Below are positions 21,579-32,800 of a DNA stretch of 64,000 nt, in pieces. The notes under the pieces were generated by a model that saw only the letters and a program-made list of their open reading frames with translations, was not told the DNA's origin and did no database searches. Source of the DNA: Alitta virens (lineage: Eukaryota; Annelida; Polychaeta; Phyllodocida; Nereididae). Each line of letters opens with the position of its first letter. Position 1 is the first letter of the stretch. Both the position numbers and the translations under genes were made by a program. The stretch lies in assembly GCA_932294295.1 (NCBI GenBank), contig OW028580.1:14015102-14079101 (forward strand), in the 5' to 3' direction.

Positions 21579-21752
21579 CTATCTGGAAGTTTACTTATGA
21601 TATGGAATTCTTCCACATCCATGCCAAGTACTTCACAGGTTTCTTGAAGCAATTTTCGAGTTATGGTTGCCGTCAGAGCTAATAGGGGAACTCTGGGAAA
21701 GAGTGCCCTGAGGCCGCCAACTTCAAGATAAGCAGAACGGAATTCCTTTCCC
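21579..21752 (-). CDS. Helicase exon 4: motif III
   Basis: Acceptor CAATAG, donor GTACAA. Completes the Trp codon after DEAHCLST, then GKEFRSAYLEVGGLRALFP, VPLLALTATITRKLLQE and EEFHIISKLPD. WGxxFR..Y and ALTAT are RecQ signatures. No lesion. Confidence 0.82.
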
Positions 21753-21875
21753 CTATTGAAAACAAATTACATTTCTAAAGTAGTAATTAATGATTAAATA
21801 CTGCGAATGTGAAATAATGAAAATTCCATTACGCAAGTCTCATATAGTGAATCTATAGTAGAGTTATAAACGTAC

Positions 21876-22011
21876 CATGTAGATAGGCAATGTGCTTCAT
21901 CAAGTACAATGCAACACACTCGTTTTGCTAATGACTGTGTCAAAAGCTTCCACCAAGTTGAGCTTATAATTGCCTCTGGTGACGCAAACAGAAGGCTAGA
22001 ATTTGCTAGTT
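21876..22011 (-). CDS. Helicase exon 3: DEAH box
   Basis: Acceptor CTATTGCAG, donor GTACGT. Encodes LANSSLLFASPEAIISS and VCCIVLDEAHCLSTW, with DEAH at 21901-21890. The A(S)PE motif before DEAH is typical of RecQ helicases. No lesion. Confidence 0.82.
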
Positions 22012-22396
22012 CTGCAATAGAGAAATTCTGATGCATTTGTATTATAGTTTGACACCCACTTGGCATAGAAATTACAGTGTAAAAGAAAACTGTTGTCCAA
22101 ATACTTTTGTGAAATTACATGCTATATAAGGGGTGTCCAAATACTTTCATTGAGCACTGTACATTATATATGTTCTACTTATGTATCATTTACCCCTCCC
22201 CTACAAGCATTATCTGCTAGTATATGTATAATCATATGATAATTGTATATGCATTTTAAGTTTCCTGTAACCTAGACATATTATAATCAGGTTTTGTTAC
22301 CTGTCAGTTAATGTTATTTGTTAACGATACAGTGCTAATATTTTTTAGGGGAAATCATGTACAATTTTAATGGGACGATTGTTACAAAAATCTCAC
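22012..22396. other. Helicase intron 2
   Basis: A/T-rich intron of 385 bases between the GTGAGA donor and the TTGCAG acceptor (- strand). It holds a possible Tc1/mariner relic at 22073-22161. Confidence 0.5.
22073..22161. mobile_element. Possible short Tc1/mariner-type relic
   Basis: The segment starts TACAGTG and ends GGGGTGTCCAAATACTTTC, then ATTGAGCACTGTA. The right side is the familiar inverted-repeat end of Tc1/mariner-type elements (read inward: TACAGTGCTCAATGAAAGTA). The left side also contains TGTCCAAATACTTTTG but is less clear. Only about 89 bases remain. Confidence 0.4.
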
Positions 22397-22526
22397 TTTC
22401 AAAAGCGTCTTCATCAGATGCTGCAACGCTGGGGATACCTAGCTTATCCCATGCTTGAGATTGTTCAAAGATCAATGATTTCAAAGGTGCAACAATGACA
22501 CACAAACTGTTAGTAGAGCTTTTGAT
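22397..22526 (-). CDS. Helicase exon 2: motif Ia
   Basis: Acceptor ATTGCAG, donor GTGAGA. Encodes SSTNSLCVIVAPLKSLIFEQ, then WDKLGIPSVAASDEDAF. The xxPLxSLxxxQ signature is RecQ motif Ia. Phase 0 in and phase 1 out, matching exons 1 and 3. Confidence 0.8.
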
Positions 22527-23056
22527 CTGCAATGATAAGGGGAAATACATTAAAAAAATATATTTAAAAAAGAACATATATGCTGTCTAATCTAAATAAA
22601 GCAGAAATACTCAAAGAATAAACATTCCTTTATATTACATATATATGGATAAAAATGTATATATCAAGCGTAGGTACAATAATGTTCTGCTAAGTTATAT
22701 AATACCTGGCACATGCGGTTTGTATTGATCAACCTTCTGTTTGTCAATAGAATCATTCATTTGTTTAATACTTTCGTTTTCTAAAAAATAGATATGCATT
22801 ATTATTTTGTAGGTAATAATTATTAACATTCAGATATCTCATTATATTTTGTTAAAAATTAGCATTGTCGTATTTTTAACATTCTGTTTTTAGATTTACA
22901 ATTTGTTTTTAGTTTTTTAAACCGTAACACATGAAGTTGGTGTGCAAATTTAATTGATTACATTTGCACAACACATGTAATTTTTTTTTGAAATGATTAT
23001 GCACATTACACAGAGACCTGAGTTGATATGTACTTTGTAAATAGTTTGTCACATAC
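22527..23056. other. Helicase intron 1
   Basis: A/T-rich intron of 530 bases. A splice-bounded 75-base stretch at 22706-22780 (- strand) was considered as an exon and not accepted. Nothing else was recognised. Confidence 0.5.
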
Positions 23057-23218
23057 CTTATTCATAACTGCTGGCAGCAGCCCAAAACAAAGACTTTTCC
23101 CAAAGCCTGTTGGCGAAATTCCAAAAACATTGTGGCCACTGACAAGTGACTTGATAATCTCCCTCTGTTCTTCCCGCAATGGGTACGGTGACAACTCATC
23201 CAAAAACTCCATAATCAT
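23057..23218 (-). CDS. Helicase exon 1: motif 0 and Walker A
   Basis: From ATG at 23218: MIMEFLDELSPYPLREEQRE, then VFGISPTGFGKSLCF and LLPAVMNK to the donor GTATGT. The frame continues upstream without a Met to a TAA at 23272. The Gln of REEQ and the GFGKS loop bind ATP in this family. Confidence 0.8.
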
Positions 23219-23721
23219 AGGCCTAATTACGTCAGACTGACACAGTACGTTTAATTTCAACTCATTTGTTTACATGTACATGGTACCATGGAGACAGGAC
23301 ATTTATGATCACAGAACTCCCTCCAGTATTGTGTTATAAAAATCTATCCATTATATGCAAATTTCAAACATACGCCAACTCAATAGCACATTCTTAGACT
23401 TTTTAATTTGATGCTTGACCGTTCAAAAGCACAACAAAGACAAAATCGACACTTAAACTCAGATTGACAGCAAACGCAGCCTACTTTCACTTTCTCCAGC
23501 CAATCAAAGCAGCCGTAAGATTAACATATGCACGCATGCACAAGGCGCCATGTTTTGATCAACTGTTGGCGGTCGATGTACTTCTAGCAATTCTTTTGTC
23601 TATAGATGACACTTATTGCAGTTACATGACTGTCAAATGTAGTGCTATCAGCAGCAAAACATATCAGGATTAATTATGTGAACTTTCATTGCCCTACATG
23701 CCATATACTCGCTGCGACACA
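23219..23721 (-). promoter_or_regulatory. 5' flank of helicase gene up to the right TIR
   Basis: About 500 bases without a recognised exon. A TACGTCA half-CRE lies about 10 bases upstream of the proposed helicase ATG (core ACGTCA 23229-23234), echoing the CRE near the transposase start. The + strand frame at 23464-23673 shows no domain and is left out. Confidence 0.35.
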
Positions 23722-23810
23722 AATTCTCCTGAAGGTAAGTCAGAATCTCAAGGTTTGTCAATGGGACGACTCATGACCCCTGTGCCAACACACAGGGGTC
23801 TTCAGGGCTA
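23722..23810 (-). repeat. Right terminal inverted repeat
   Basis: Reverse complement reads TAGCCC, hairpin, GTCCCATTG, AAACCTTGAGATTCTGA, then GGAGAATT, matching 10907-10993. Slightly longer than the left copy owing to its larger hairpin loop and stem. Confidence 0.93.
23775..23800. other. Terminal hairpin in right TIR
   Basis: Perfect 10-bp stem GACCCCTGTG / CACAGGGGTC with a CCAACA loop, 10 bases from the right tip. Same position as the left hairpin but with different stem bases on both arms. Confidence 0.87.
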
Positions 23811-23818
23811 GTTCATGC
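23811..23818. repeat. Target-site duplication, right copy (GTTCATGC)
   Basis: Exact repeat of 10899-10906; the satellite monomer resumes directly after it with CGGGC. Confidence 0.95.
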
Positions 23819-26800
23819 CGGGCTTCCTCTATACATATATACATACCTGGGGCAGCAACGTAACCAATGTAATACGACTAGATACACTATGTACAACTTC
23901 TTCAAAACCATGGATGCACCGTAGCTAGCTGGGCCGGGGTCAACAAGGTATGAATAGGTATGAATGAATGAACCTGCAATATGAAATTTGTATTATGTCA
24001 ATTCTTGGGTTTTTTCCATGTTTGGTAGGCATGCTCAGATTTCACATGCTGGGCTTGCAGAGATCCGCTATTGTAGTGGCTCTGTCTCTGAGACTGTCTA
24101 CGGTTTTTATTTGCAGCATGCATTTTAGCATTCCGTAGCCATGTGCGTCTTCGCTTCATGTTAGCAGCCAACTTTTTCTTCTGCTCCTCTTTCTGATGTG
24201 CCCTCAGATCATTTTTGGCCATCTTCACAGCTTGCCGTGCAGCTGTCAGTTGACTGCTTTGATTGCCCAATACATTTGTAGCACGTTCATGCCGGGCATC
24301 CTCTATACATATATACATACCTGCGGCAGCAACGTAACCAATGTAATACGACTAGATACACTATGTACAACTTCTTCAAAACCATGGACGCACCGTAGCT
24401 AGCTGGGCCGGGGTCAACAAGGTATGAATAGGTATGAATGAATGAACCTGCAATATGAAATTTGTATTATGTCAATTCTTGGGTTTTTTCCATGTTTGGT
24501 AGGCATGCTCAGATTTCACATGCTGGGCTTGCAGAGATCCGCTATTGTAGTGGCTCTGTCTCTGAGACTGTCTACGGTTTTTATTTGCAGCATGCATTTT
24601 AGCATTCCGTAGCCATGTGCATCTTCGCTTCATGTTACCAGCCAACTTTTTCTTCTGCTCCTCTTTCTGATGTGCCCTCAGATCATTTTTGGCCATCTTC
24701 ACAGCTTGCCGTGCAGCTGTCAGTTGACTGCTTTGATTGCCCAATACATTTGTAGCACGTTCATGCCGGGCATCCTCTATACATATATACATACCTGCGG
24801 CAGCAACGTAACCAATGTAATACGACTAGATACACTATGTACAACTTCTTCAAAACCATGGACGCACCGTAGCTAGCTGGGCCGGGGTCAACAAGGTATG
24901 AATAGGTATGAATGAATGAACCTGCAATATGAAATTTGTATTATGTCAATTCTTGGGTTTTTTCCATGTTTGGTAGGCATGCTCAGATTTCACATGCTGG
25001 GCTTGCAGAGATCCGCTATTGTAGTGGCTCTGTCTCTGAGACTCTCTACGGTTTATATTTGCAGCATGCATTTTAGCATTCCGTAGCCATGTGCGTCTTC
25101 GCTTCATGTTAGCAGCCAACTTTTTCTTCTGCTCCTCTTTCTGATGTGCCCTCAGATCCTTTTTGGCCGTCTTCACAGCATGCCGTGCAGCTGTCAGTTG
25201 ACTGCTTTGATTGCCCAATACATTTGTAGCACGTTCATGCCGGGCATCCTCTATACATATATACATACCTGCGGCAGCAACGTAACCAATGTAATACGAC
25301 TAGATACACTATGTACAACTTCTTCAAAACCATGGACGCACCGTAGCTAGCTGGGCCGGGGTCAACAAGGTATGAATAGGTATGAATGAATGAACCTGCA
25401 ATATGAAATTTGTATTATGTCAATTCTTGGGTTTTTTCCATGTTTGGTAGGCATGCTCAGATTTCACATGCTGGGCTTGCAGAGATCCGCTATTGTAGTG
25501 GCTCTGTCTCTGAGACTGTCTACGGTTTTTATTTGCAGCATGCATTTTAGCATTCCGTAGCCATGTGCGTCTTCGCTTCATGTTAGCAGCCAACTTTTTC
25601 TTCTGCTCCTCTTTCTGATGTGCCCTCAGATCATTTTTGGCCATCTTCACAGCTTGCCGTGCAGCTGTCAGTTGACTGCTTTGATTGCCCAATACATTTG
25701 TAGCACGTTCATGCCGGGCATCCTCTATACATATATACATACCTGCGGCAGCAACGTAACCAATGTAATACGACTAGATACACTATGTACAACTTCTTCA
25801 AAACCATGGACGCACCGTAGCTAGCTGGGCCGGGGTCAACAAGGTATGAATAGGTATGAATGAATGAACCTGCAATATGAAATTTGTATTATGTCAATTC
25901 TTGGGTTTTTTCCATGTTTGGTAGGCATGCTCAGATTTCACATGCTGGGCTTGCAGAGATCCGCTATTGTAGTGGCTCTGTCTCTGAGACTGTCTACGGT
26001 TTTTATTTGCAGCATGCATTTTAGCATTCCGTAGCCATGTGCATCTTCGCTTCATGTTAGCAGCCAACTTTTTCTTCTGCTCCTCTTTCTGATGTGCCCT
26101 CAGATCATTTTTGGCCATCTTCACAGCTTGCCGTGCAGCTGTCAGTTGACTGCTTTGATTGCCCAATACATTTGTAGCACGTTCATGCCGGGCATCCTCT
26201 ATACATATATACATACCTGCGGCAGCAACGTAACCAATGTAATACGACTAGATACACTATGTACAACTTCTTCAAAACCATGGACGCACCGTAGCTACCT
26301 GGGCCGGGGTCAACAAGGTATGAATAGGTATGAATGAATGAACCTGCAATATGAAATTTGTATTATGTCAATTCTTGGGTTTTTTCCATGTTTGGTAGGC
26401 ATGCTCAGATTTCACATGCTGGGCTTGCAGAGATCCGCTATTGTAGTGGCTCTGTCTCTGAGACTGTCTACGGTTTTTATTTGCAGCATGCATTTTAGCA
26501 TTCCGTAGCCATGTGCGTCTTCGCTTCATGTTAGCAGCCAACTTTTTCTTCTGCTCCTCTTTCTGATGTGCCCTCAGATCATTTTTGGCCATCTTCACAG
26601 CTTGCCGTGCAGCTGTCAGTTGACTGCTTTGATTGCCCAATACATTTGTAGCACGTTCATGCCGGGCATCCTCTATACATATATACATACCTGCGGCAGC
26701 AACGTAACCAATGTAATACGACTAGATACACTATGTACAACTTCTTCAAAACCATGGACGCACCGTAGCTAGCTGGGCCGGGGTCAACAAGGTATGAATA

Positions 26801-29800
26801 GGTATGAATGAATGAACCTGCAATATGAAATTTGTATTATGTCAATTCTTGGGTTTTTTCCATGTTTGGTAGGCATGCTCAGATTTCACATGCTGGGCTT
26901 GCAGAGATCCGCTATTGTAGTGGCTCTGTCTCTGAGACTGTCTACGGTTTTTATTTGCAGCATGCATTTTAGCATTCCGTAGCCATGTGCGTCTTCGCTT
27001 CATGTTAGCAGCCAACTTTTTCTTCTGCTCCTCTTTCTGATGTGCCCTCAGATCCTTTTTGGCCGTCTTCACAGCTTGCCGTGCAGCTGTCAGTTGACTG
27101 CTTTGATTGCCCAATACATTTGTAGCACGTTCATGCTGGGCATCCTCTATACATATATACATACCTGCGGCAGCAACGTAACCAATGTAATACGACTAGA
27201 TACACTATGTACAACTTCTTCAAAACCATGGACGCACCGTAGCTAGCTGGGCCGGGGTCAACAAGGTATGAATAGGTATGAATGAATGAACCTGCAATAT
27301 GAAATTTGTATTATGTCAATTCTTGGGTTTTTTCCATGTTTGGTAGGCATGCTCAGATTTCACATGCTGGGCTTGCAGAGATCTGCTATTGTAGAGGCTC
27401 TGTCTCTGAGACTGTCTACGATTTTTATTTGCAGCATGCATTTTAGCATTCCGTAGTCATGTGCGTCTTCGCTTCATGTTAGCAGCCAACTTTTTCTTCT
27501 ACTCCTCTTTCTGATGTGCCCTCAGATCCTTTTTGGCCATCTTCACAGCTTATCGTGCAGCTGTCAGTTGACTGCTTTGATTGCCCAATACATTTGTAGC
27601 ACGTTCATGCCGGGCATCCTCTATACATATATACATACCTGCGGCAGCAACGTAACCAATGTAATACGACTAGATACACTATGTACAACTTCTTCAAAAC
27701 CATGGACGCACCGTAGCTAGCTGGGCCGGGGTCAACAAGGTATGAATAGGTATGAATGAATGAACCTGCAATATGAAATTTGTATTATGTCAATTCTTGG
27801 GTTTTTTCCATGTTTGGTAGGCATGCTCAGATTTCACATGCTGGGCTTGCAGAGATCCGCTATTGTAGTGGCTCTGTCTCTGAGACTCTCTACGGTTTAT
27901 ATTTGCAGCATGCATTTTAGCATTCCGTAGCCATGTGCGTCTTCGCTTCATGTTAGCAGCCAACTTTTTCTTCTGCTCCTCTTTCTGATGTGCCCTCAGA
28001 TCCTTTTTGGCCGTCTTCACAGCATGCCGTGCAGCTGTCAGTTGACTGCTTTGATTGCCCAATACATTTGTAGCACGTTCATGCCGGGCATCCTCTATAC
28101 ATATATACATACCTGCGGCAGCAACGTAACCAATGTAATACGACTAGATACACTATGTACAACTTCTTCAAAACCATGGACGCACCGTAGCTAGCTGGGC
28201 CGGGGTCAACAAGGTATGAATAGGTATGAATGAATGAACCTGCAATATGAAATTTGTATTATGTCAATTCTTGGGTTTTTTCCATGTTTGGTAGGCATGC
28301 TCAGATTTCACATGCTGGGCTTGCAGAGATCCGCTATTGTAGTGGCTCTGTCTCTGAGACTGTCTACGGTTTTTATTTGCAGCATGCATTTTAGCATTCC
28401 GTAGCCATGTGCGTCTTCGCTTCATGTTAGCAGCCAACTTTTTCTTCTGCTCCTCTTTCTGATGTGCCCTCAGATCATTTTTGGCCATCTTCACAGCTTG
28501 CCGTGCAGCTGTCAGTTGACTGCTTTGATTGCCCAATACATTTGTAGCACGTTCATGCCGGGCATCCTCTATACATATATACATACCTGCGGCAGCAACG
28601 TAACCAATGTAATACGACTAGATACACTATGTACAACTTCTTCAAAACCATGGACGCACCGTAGCTAGCTGGGCCGGGGTCAACAAGGTATGAATAGGTA
28701 TGAATGAATGAACCTGCAATATGAAATTTGTATTATGTCAATTCTTGGGTTTTTTCCATGTTTGGTAGGCATGCTCAGATTTCACATGCTGGGCTTGCAG
28801 AGATCCGCTATTGTAGTGGCTCTGTCTCTGAGACTGTCTACGGTTTTTATTTGCAGCATGCATTTTAGCATTCCGTAGCCATGTGCATCTTCGCTTCATG
28901 TTACCAGCCAACTTTTTCTTCTGCTCCTCTTTCTGATGTGCCCTCAGATCATTTTTGGCCATCTTCACAGCTTGCCGTGCAGCTGTCAGTTGACTGCTTT
29001 GATTGCCCAATACATTTGTAGCACGTTCATGCCGGGCATCCTCTATACATATATACATACCTGCGGCAGCAACGTAACCAATGTAATACGACTAGATACA
29101 CTATGTACAACTTCTTCAAAACCATGGACGCACCGTAGCTAGCTGGGCCGGGGTCAACAAGGTATGAATAGGTATGAATGAATGAACCTGCAATATGAAA
29201 TTTGTATTATGTCAATTCTTGGGTTTTTTCCATGTTTGGTAGGCATGCTCAGATTTCACATGCTGGGCTTGCAGAGATCCGCTATTGTAGTGGCTCTGTC
29301 TCTGAGACTGTCTACGGTTTTTATTTGCAGCATGCATTTTAGCATTCCGTAGCCATGTGCGTCTTCGCTTCATGTTAGCAGCCAACTTTTTCTTCTGCTC
29401 CTCTTTCTGATGTGCCCTCAGATCATTTTTGGCCATCTTCACAGCTTGCCGTGCAGCTGTCAGTTGACTGCTTTGATTGCCCAATACATTTGTAGCACGT
29501 TCATGCCGGGCATCCTCTATACATATATACATACCTGCGGCAGCAACGTAACCAATGTAATACGACTAGATACACTATGTACAACTTCTTCAAAACCATG
29601 GACGCACCGTAGCTAGCTGGGCCGGGGTCAACAAGGTATGAATAGGTATGAATGAATGAACCTGCAATATGAAATTTGTATTATGTCAATTCTTGGGTTT
29701 TTTCCATGTTTGGTAGGCATGCTCAGATTTCACATGCTGGGCTTGCAGAGATCCGCTATTGTAGTGGCTCTGTCTCTGAGACTGTCTACGGTTTTTATTT

Positions 29801-32800
29801 GCAGCATGCATTTTAGCATTCCGTAGCCATGTGCATCTTCGCTTCATGTTACCAGCCAACTTTTTCTTCTGCTCCTCTTTCTGATGTGCCCTCAGATCAT
29901 TTTTGGCCATCTTCACAGCTTGCCGTGCAGCTGTCAGTTGACTGCTTTGATTGCCCAATACATTTGTAGCACGTTCATGCCGGGCATCCTCTATACATAT
30001 ATACATACCTGCGGCAGCAACGTAACCAATGTAATAGACTAGATACACTATGTACAACTTCTTCAAAACCATGGACGCACCGTAGCTAGCTGGGCCGGGG
30101 TCAACAAGGTATGAATAGGTATGAATGAATGAACCTGCAATATGAAATTTGTATTATGTCAATTCTTGGGTTTTTTCCATGTTTGGTAGGCATGCTCAGA
30201 TTTCACATGCTGGGCTTGCAGAGATCCGCTATTGTAGTGGCTCTGTCTCTGAGACTCTCTACGGTTTATATTTGCAGCATGCATTTTAGCATTCCGTAGC
30301 CATGTGCGTCTTCGCTTCATGTTAGCAGCCAACTTTTTCTTCTGCTCCTCTTTCTGATGTGCCCTCAGATCCTTTTTGGCCGTCTTCACAGCATGCCGTG
30401 CAGCTGTCAGTTGACTGCTTTGATTGCCCAATACATTTGTAGCACGTTCATGCCGGGCATCCTCTATACATATATACATACCTGCGGCAGCAACGTAACC
30501 AATGTAATACGACTAGATACACTATGTACAACTTCTTCAAAACCATGGACGCACCGTAGCTAGCTGGGCCGGGGTCAACAAGGTATGAATAGGTATGAAT
30601 GAATGAACCTGCAATATGAAATTTGTATTATGTCAATTCTTGGGTTTTTTCCATGTTTGGTAGGCATGCTCAGATTTCACATGCTGGGCTTGCAGAGATC
30701 CGCTATTGTAGTGGCTCTGTCTCTGAGACTGTCTACGGTTTTTATTTGCAGCATGCATTTTAGCATTCCGTAGTCATGTGCGTCTTCGCTTCATGTTAGC
30801 AGCCAACTTTTTCTTCTGCTCCTCTTTCTGATGTGCCCTCAGATCATTTTTGGCCATCTTCACAGCTTGCCGTGCAGCTGTCAGTTGACTGCTTTGATTG
30901 CCCAATACATTTGTAGCACGTTCATGCCGGGCATCCTCTATACATATATACATACCTGCGGCAGCAACGTAACCAATGTAATACGACTAGATACACTATG
31001 TACAACTTCTTCAAAACCATGGACGCACCGTAGCTAGCTGGGCCGGGGTCAACAAGGTATGAATAGGTATGAATGAATGAACCTGCAATATGAAATTTGT
31101 ATTATGTCAATTCTTGGGTTTTTTCCATGTTTGGTAGGCATGCTCAGATTTCACATGCTGGACTTGCAGAGATCCGCTATTGTAGTGGCTCTGTCTCTGA
31201 GACTGTCTACGGTTTTTATTTGCAGCATGCATTTTAGCATTCCGTAGCCATGTGCATCTTCGCTTCATGTTAGCAGCCAACTTTTTCTTCTGCTCCTCTT
31301 TCTGATGTGCCCTCAGATCATTTTTGGCCATCTTCACAGCTTGCCGTGCAGCTGTCAGTTGACTGCTTTGATTGCCCAATACATTTGTAGCACGTTCATG
31401 CCGGGCATCCTCTATACATATATACATACCTGCGGCAGCAACGTAACCAATGTAATACGACTAGATACACTATGTACAACTTCTTCAAAACCATGGACGC
31501 ACCGTAGCTACCTGGGCCGGGGTCAACAAGGTATGAATAGGTATGAATGAATGAACCTGCAATATGAAATTTGTATTATGTCAATTCTTGGGTTTTTTCC
31601 ATGTTTGGTAGGCATGCTCAGATTTCACATGCTGGGCTTGCAGAGATCCGCTATTGTAGTGGCTCTGTCTCTGAGACTGTCTACGGTTTTTATTTGCAGC
31701 ATGCATTTTAGCATTCCGTAGCCATGTGCGTCTTCGCTTCATGTTAGCAGCCAACTTTTTCTTCTGCTCCTCTTTCTGATGTGCCCTCAGATCATTTTTG
31801 GCCATCTTCACAGCTTGCCGTGCAGCTGTCAGTTGACTGCTTTGATTGCCCAATACATTTGTAGCACGTTCATGCCGGGCATCCTCTATACATATATACA
31901 TACCTGTGGCAGCAACGTAACCAATGTAATATGACTAGATACACTATGTACATCTTCTTCAAAACCATGGACGCACCGTAGCTAGCTGGGCCGGGGTCAA
32001 CAAGGTATGAATAGGTATGAATGAATGAACCTGCAATATGAAATTTGTATTATGTCAATTCTTGGGTTTTTTCCATGTTTGGTAGGCATGCTCAGATTTC
32101 ACATGCTGGGCTTGCAGAGATCCGCTATTGTTGTGGCTCTGACTCTGAGACTGTCTACGGTTTTTATTTGCAGCATGCATTTTAGCATTCCGTAGCCATG
32201 TGCGTCTTCGCTTCATGTTAGCAGCCAACTTTTTCTTCTGCTCCTCTTTCTGATGTGCCCTCAGATCATTTTTGGCCATCTTCACAGCTTGCCGTGCAGC
32301 TGTCAGTTGACTGCTTTGATTGCCCAATACATTTGTAGCACGTTCATGCCGGGCATCCTCTATACATATATACATACCTGCGGCAGCAACGTAACCAATG
32401 TAATACGACTAGATACACTATGTACAACTTCTTCAAAACCATGGACGCACCGTAGCTAGCTGGGCCGGGGTCAACAAGGTATGAATAGGTATGAATGAAT
32501 GAACCTGCAATATGAAATTTGTATTATGTCAATTCTTGGGTTTTTTCCATGTTTGGTAGGCATGCTCAGATTTCACATGCTGGGCTTGCAGAGATCCGCT
32601 ATTGTAGTGGCTCTGTCTCTGAGACTGTCTACGGTTTTTATTTGCAGCATGCATTTTAGCATTCCGTAGCCATGTGCGTCTTCGCTTCATGTTAGCAGCC
32701 AACTTTTTCTTCTGCTCCTCTTTCTGATGTGCCCTCAGATCCTTTTTGGCCGTCTTCACAGCTTGCCGTGCAGCTGTCAGTTGACTGCTTTGATTGCCCA

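Larger units (their letters stand above)
19712..23218 (-). pseudogene. RecQ-type DEAH-box helicase of the transposon, decayed, 8 exons
   Basis: Exons in gene order (all -): 23218-23057, 22526-22397, 22011-21876, 21752-21579, 21402-21269, 21117-20900, 20311-20032, 19735-19712. All have GT/AG borders and consistent phases, giving about 420 residues. Motifs in order: LREEQREII (motif 0), SPTGFGKS (Walker A), VIVAPLKSL (Ia), VLDEAHCLSTW (DEAH), LLALTATIT (III), SIVYTR (IV), GMGINIPDI (V, truncated), QQIGRGSRDGK (VI) and CCSTCDK (RecQ-type zinc region). RecQ helicases unwind DNA 3' to 5' using ATP. In a transposon the enzyme may help strand separation or repair at the ends, which is inference. Lesions: a frameshift near 21350, a deletion at motif V near 20930 and a TGA at 20140. 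ATG at 23218 is the first in-frame Met; an upstream exon cannot be excluded. Confidence 0.85.
10907..23810. mobile_element. 12.9-kb DNA transposon with TIRs, transposase-like and RecQ-like helicase genes
   Basis: The boundaries are exact: the satellite stops at 10906 and resumes at 23811 with an 8-bp target duplication. The ends form inverted repeats of about 88 bp sharing TAGCCC at the tip and AAACCTTGAGATTCTGA further in. Inside are two convergent multi-exon genes: a putative transposase from the left end and a RecQ-type helicase from the right end. The gene pair resembles what I recall of helicase-encoding Academ elements (AcademH), but the duplication length differs from the 3-4 bp I recall for Academ. 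Classification beyond 'large TIR DNA transposon' is inference. Both genes carry inactivating changes, so this copy is probably non-autonomous now, although its ends still look intact. Confidence 0.93.

Noticed and set aside
22706..22780. Extra 75-base helicase exon (- strand) with good splice borders
   Set aside because: It would insert a TGA in the required phase 0, and RecQ motifs I and Ia already join well without it.
23464..23673. 70-residue + strand frame near the right TIR
   Set aside because: Lies in the helicase 5' flank, with no domain and no splice signals tying it to another exon.
10907..23810. Helitron or hAT element
   Set aside because: Helitrons lack inverted repeats and target duplications. 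hAT shares the 8-bp duplication, but no hAT transposase motifs were seen, and the tip is TAGCCC rather than the usual CAG-type end.
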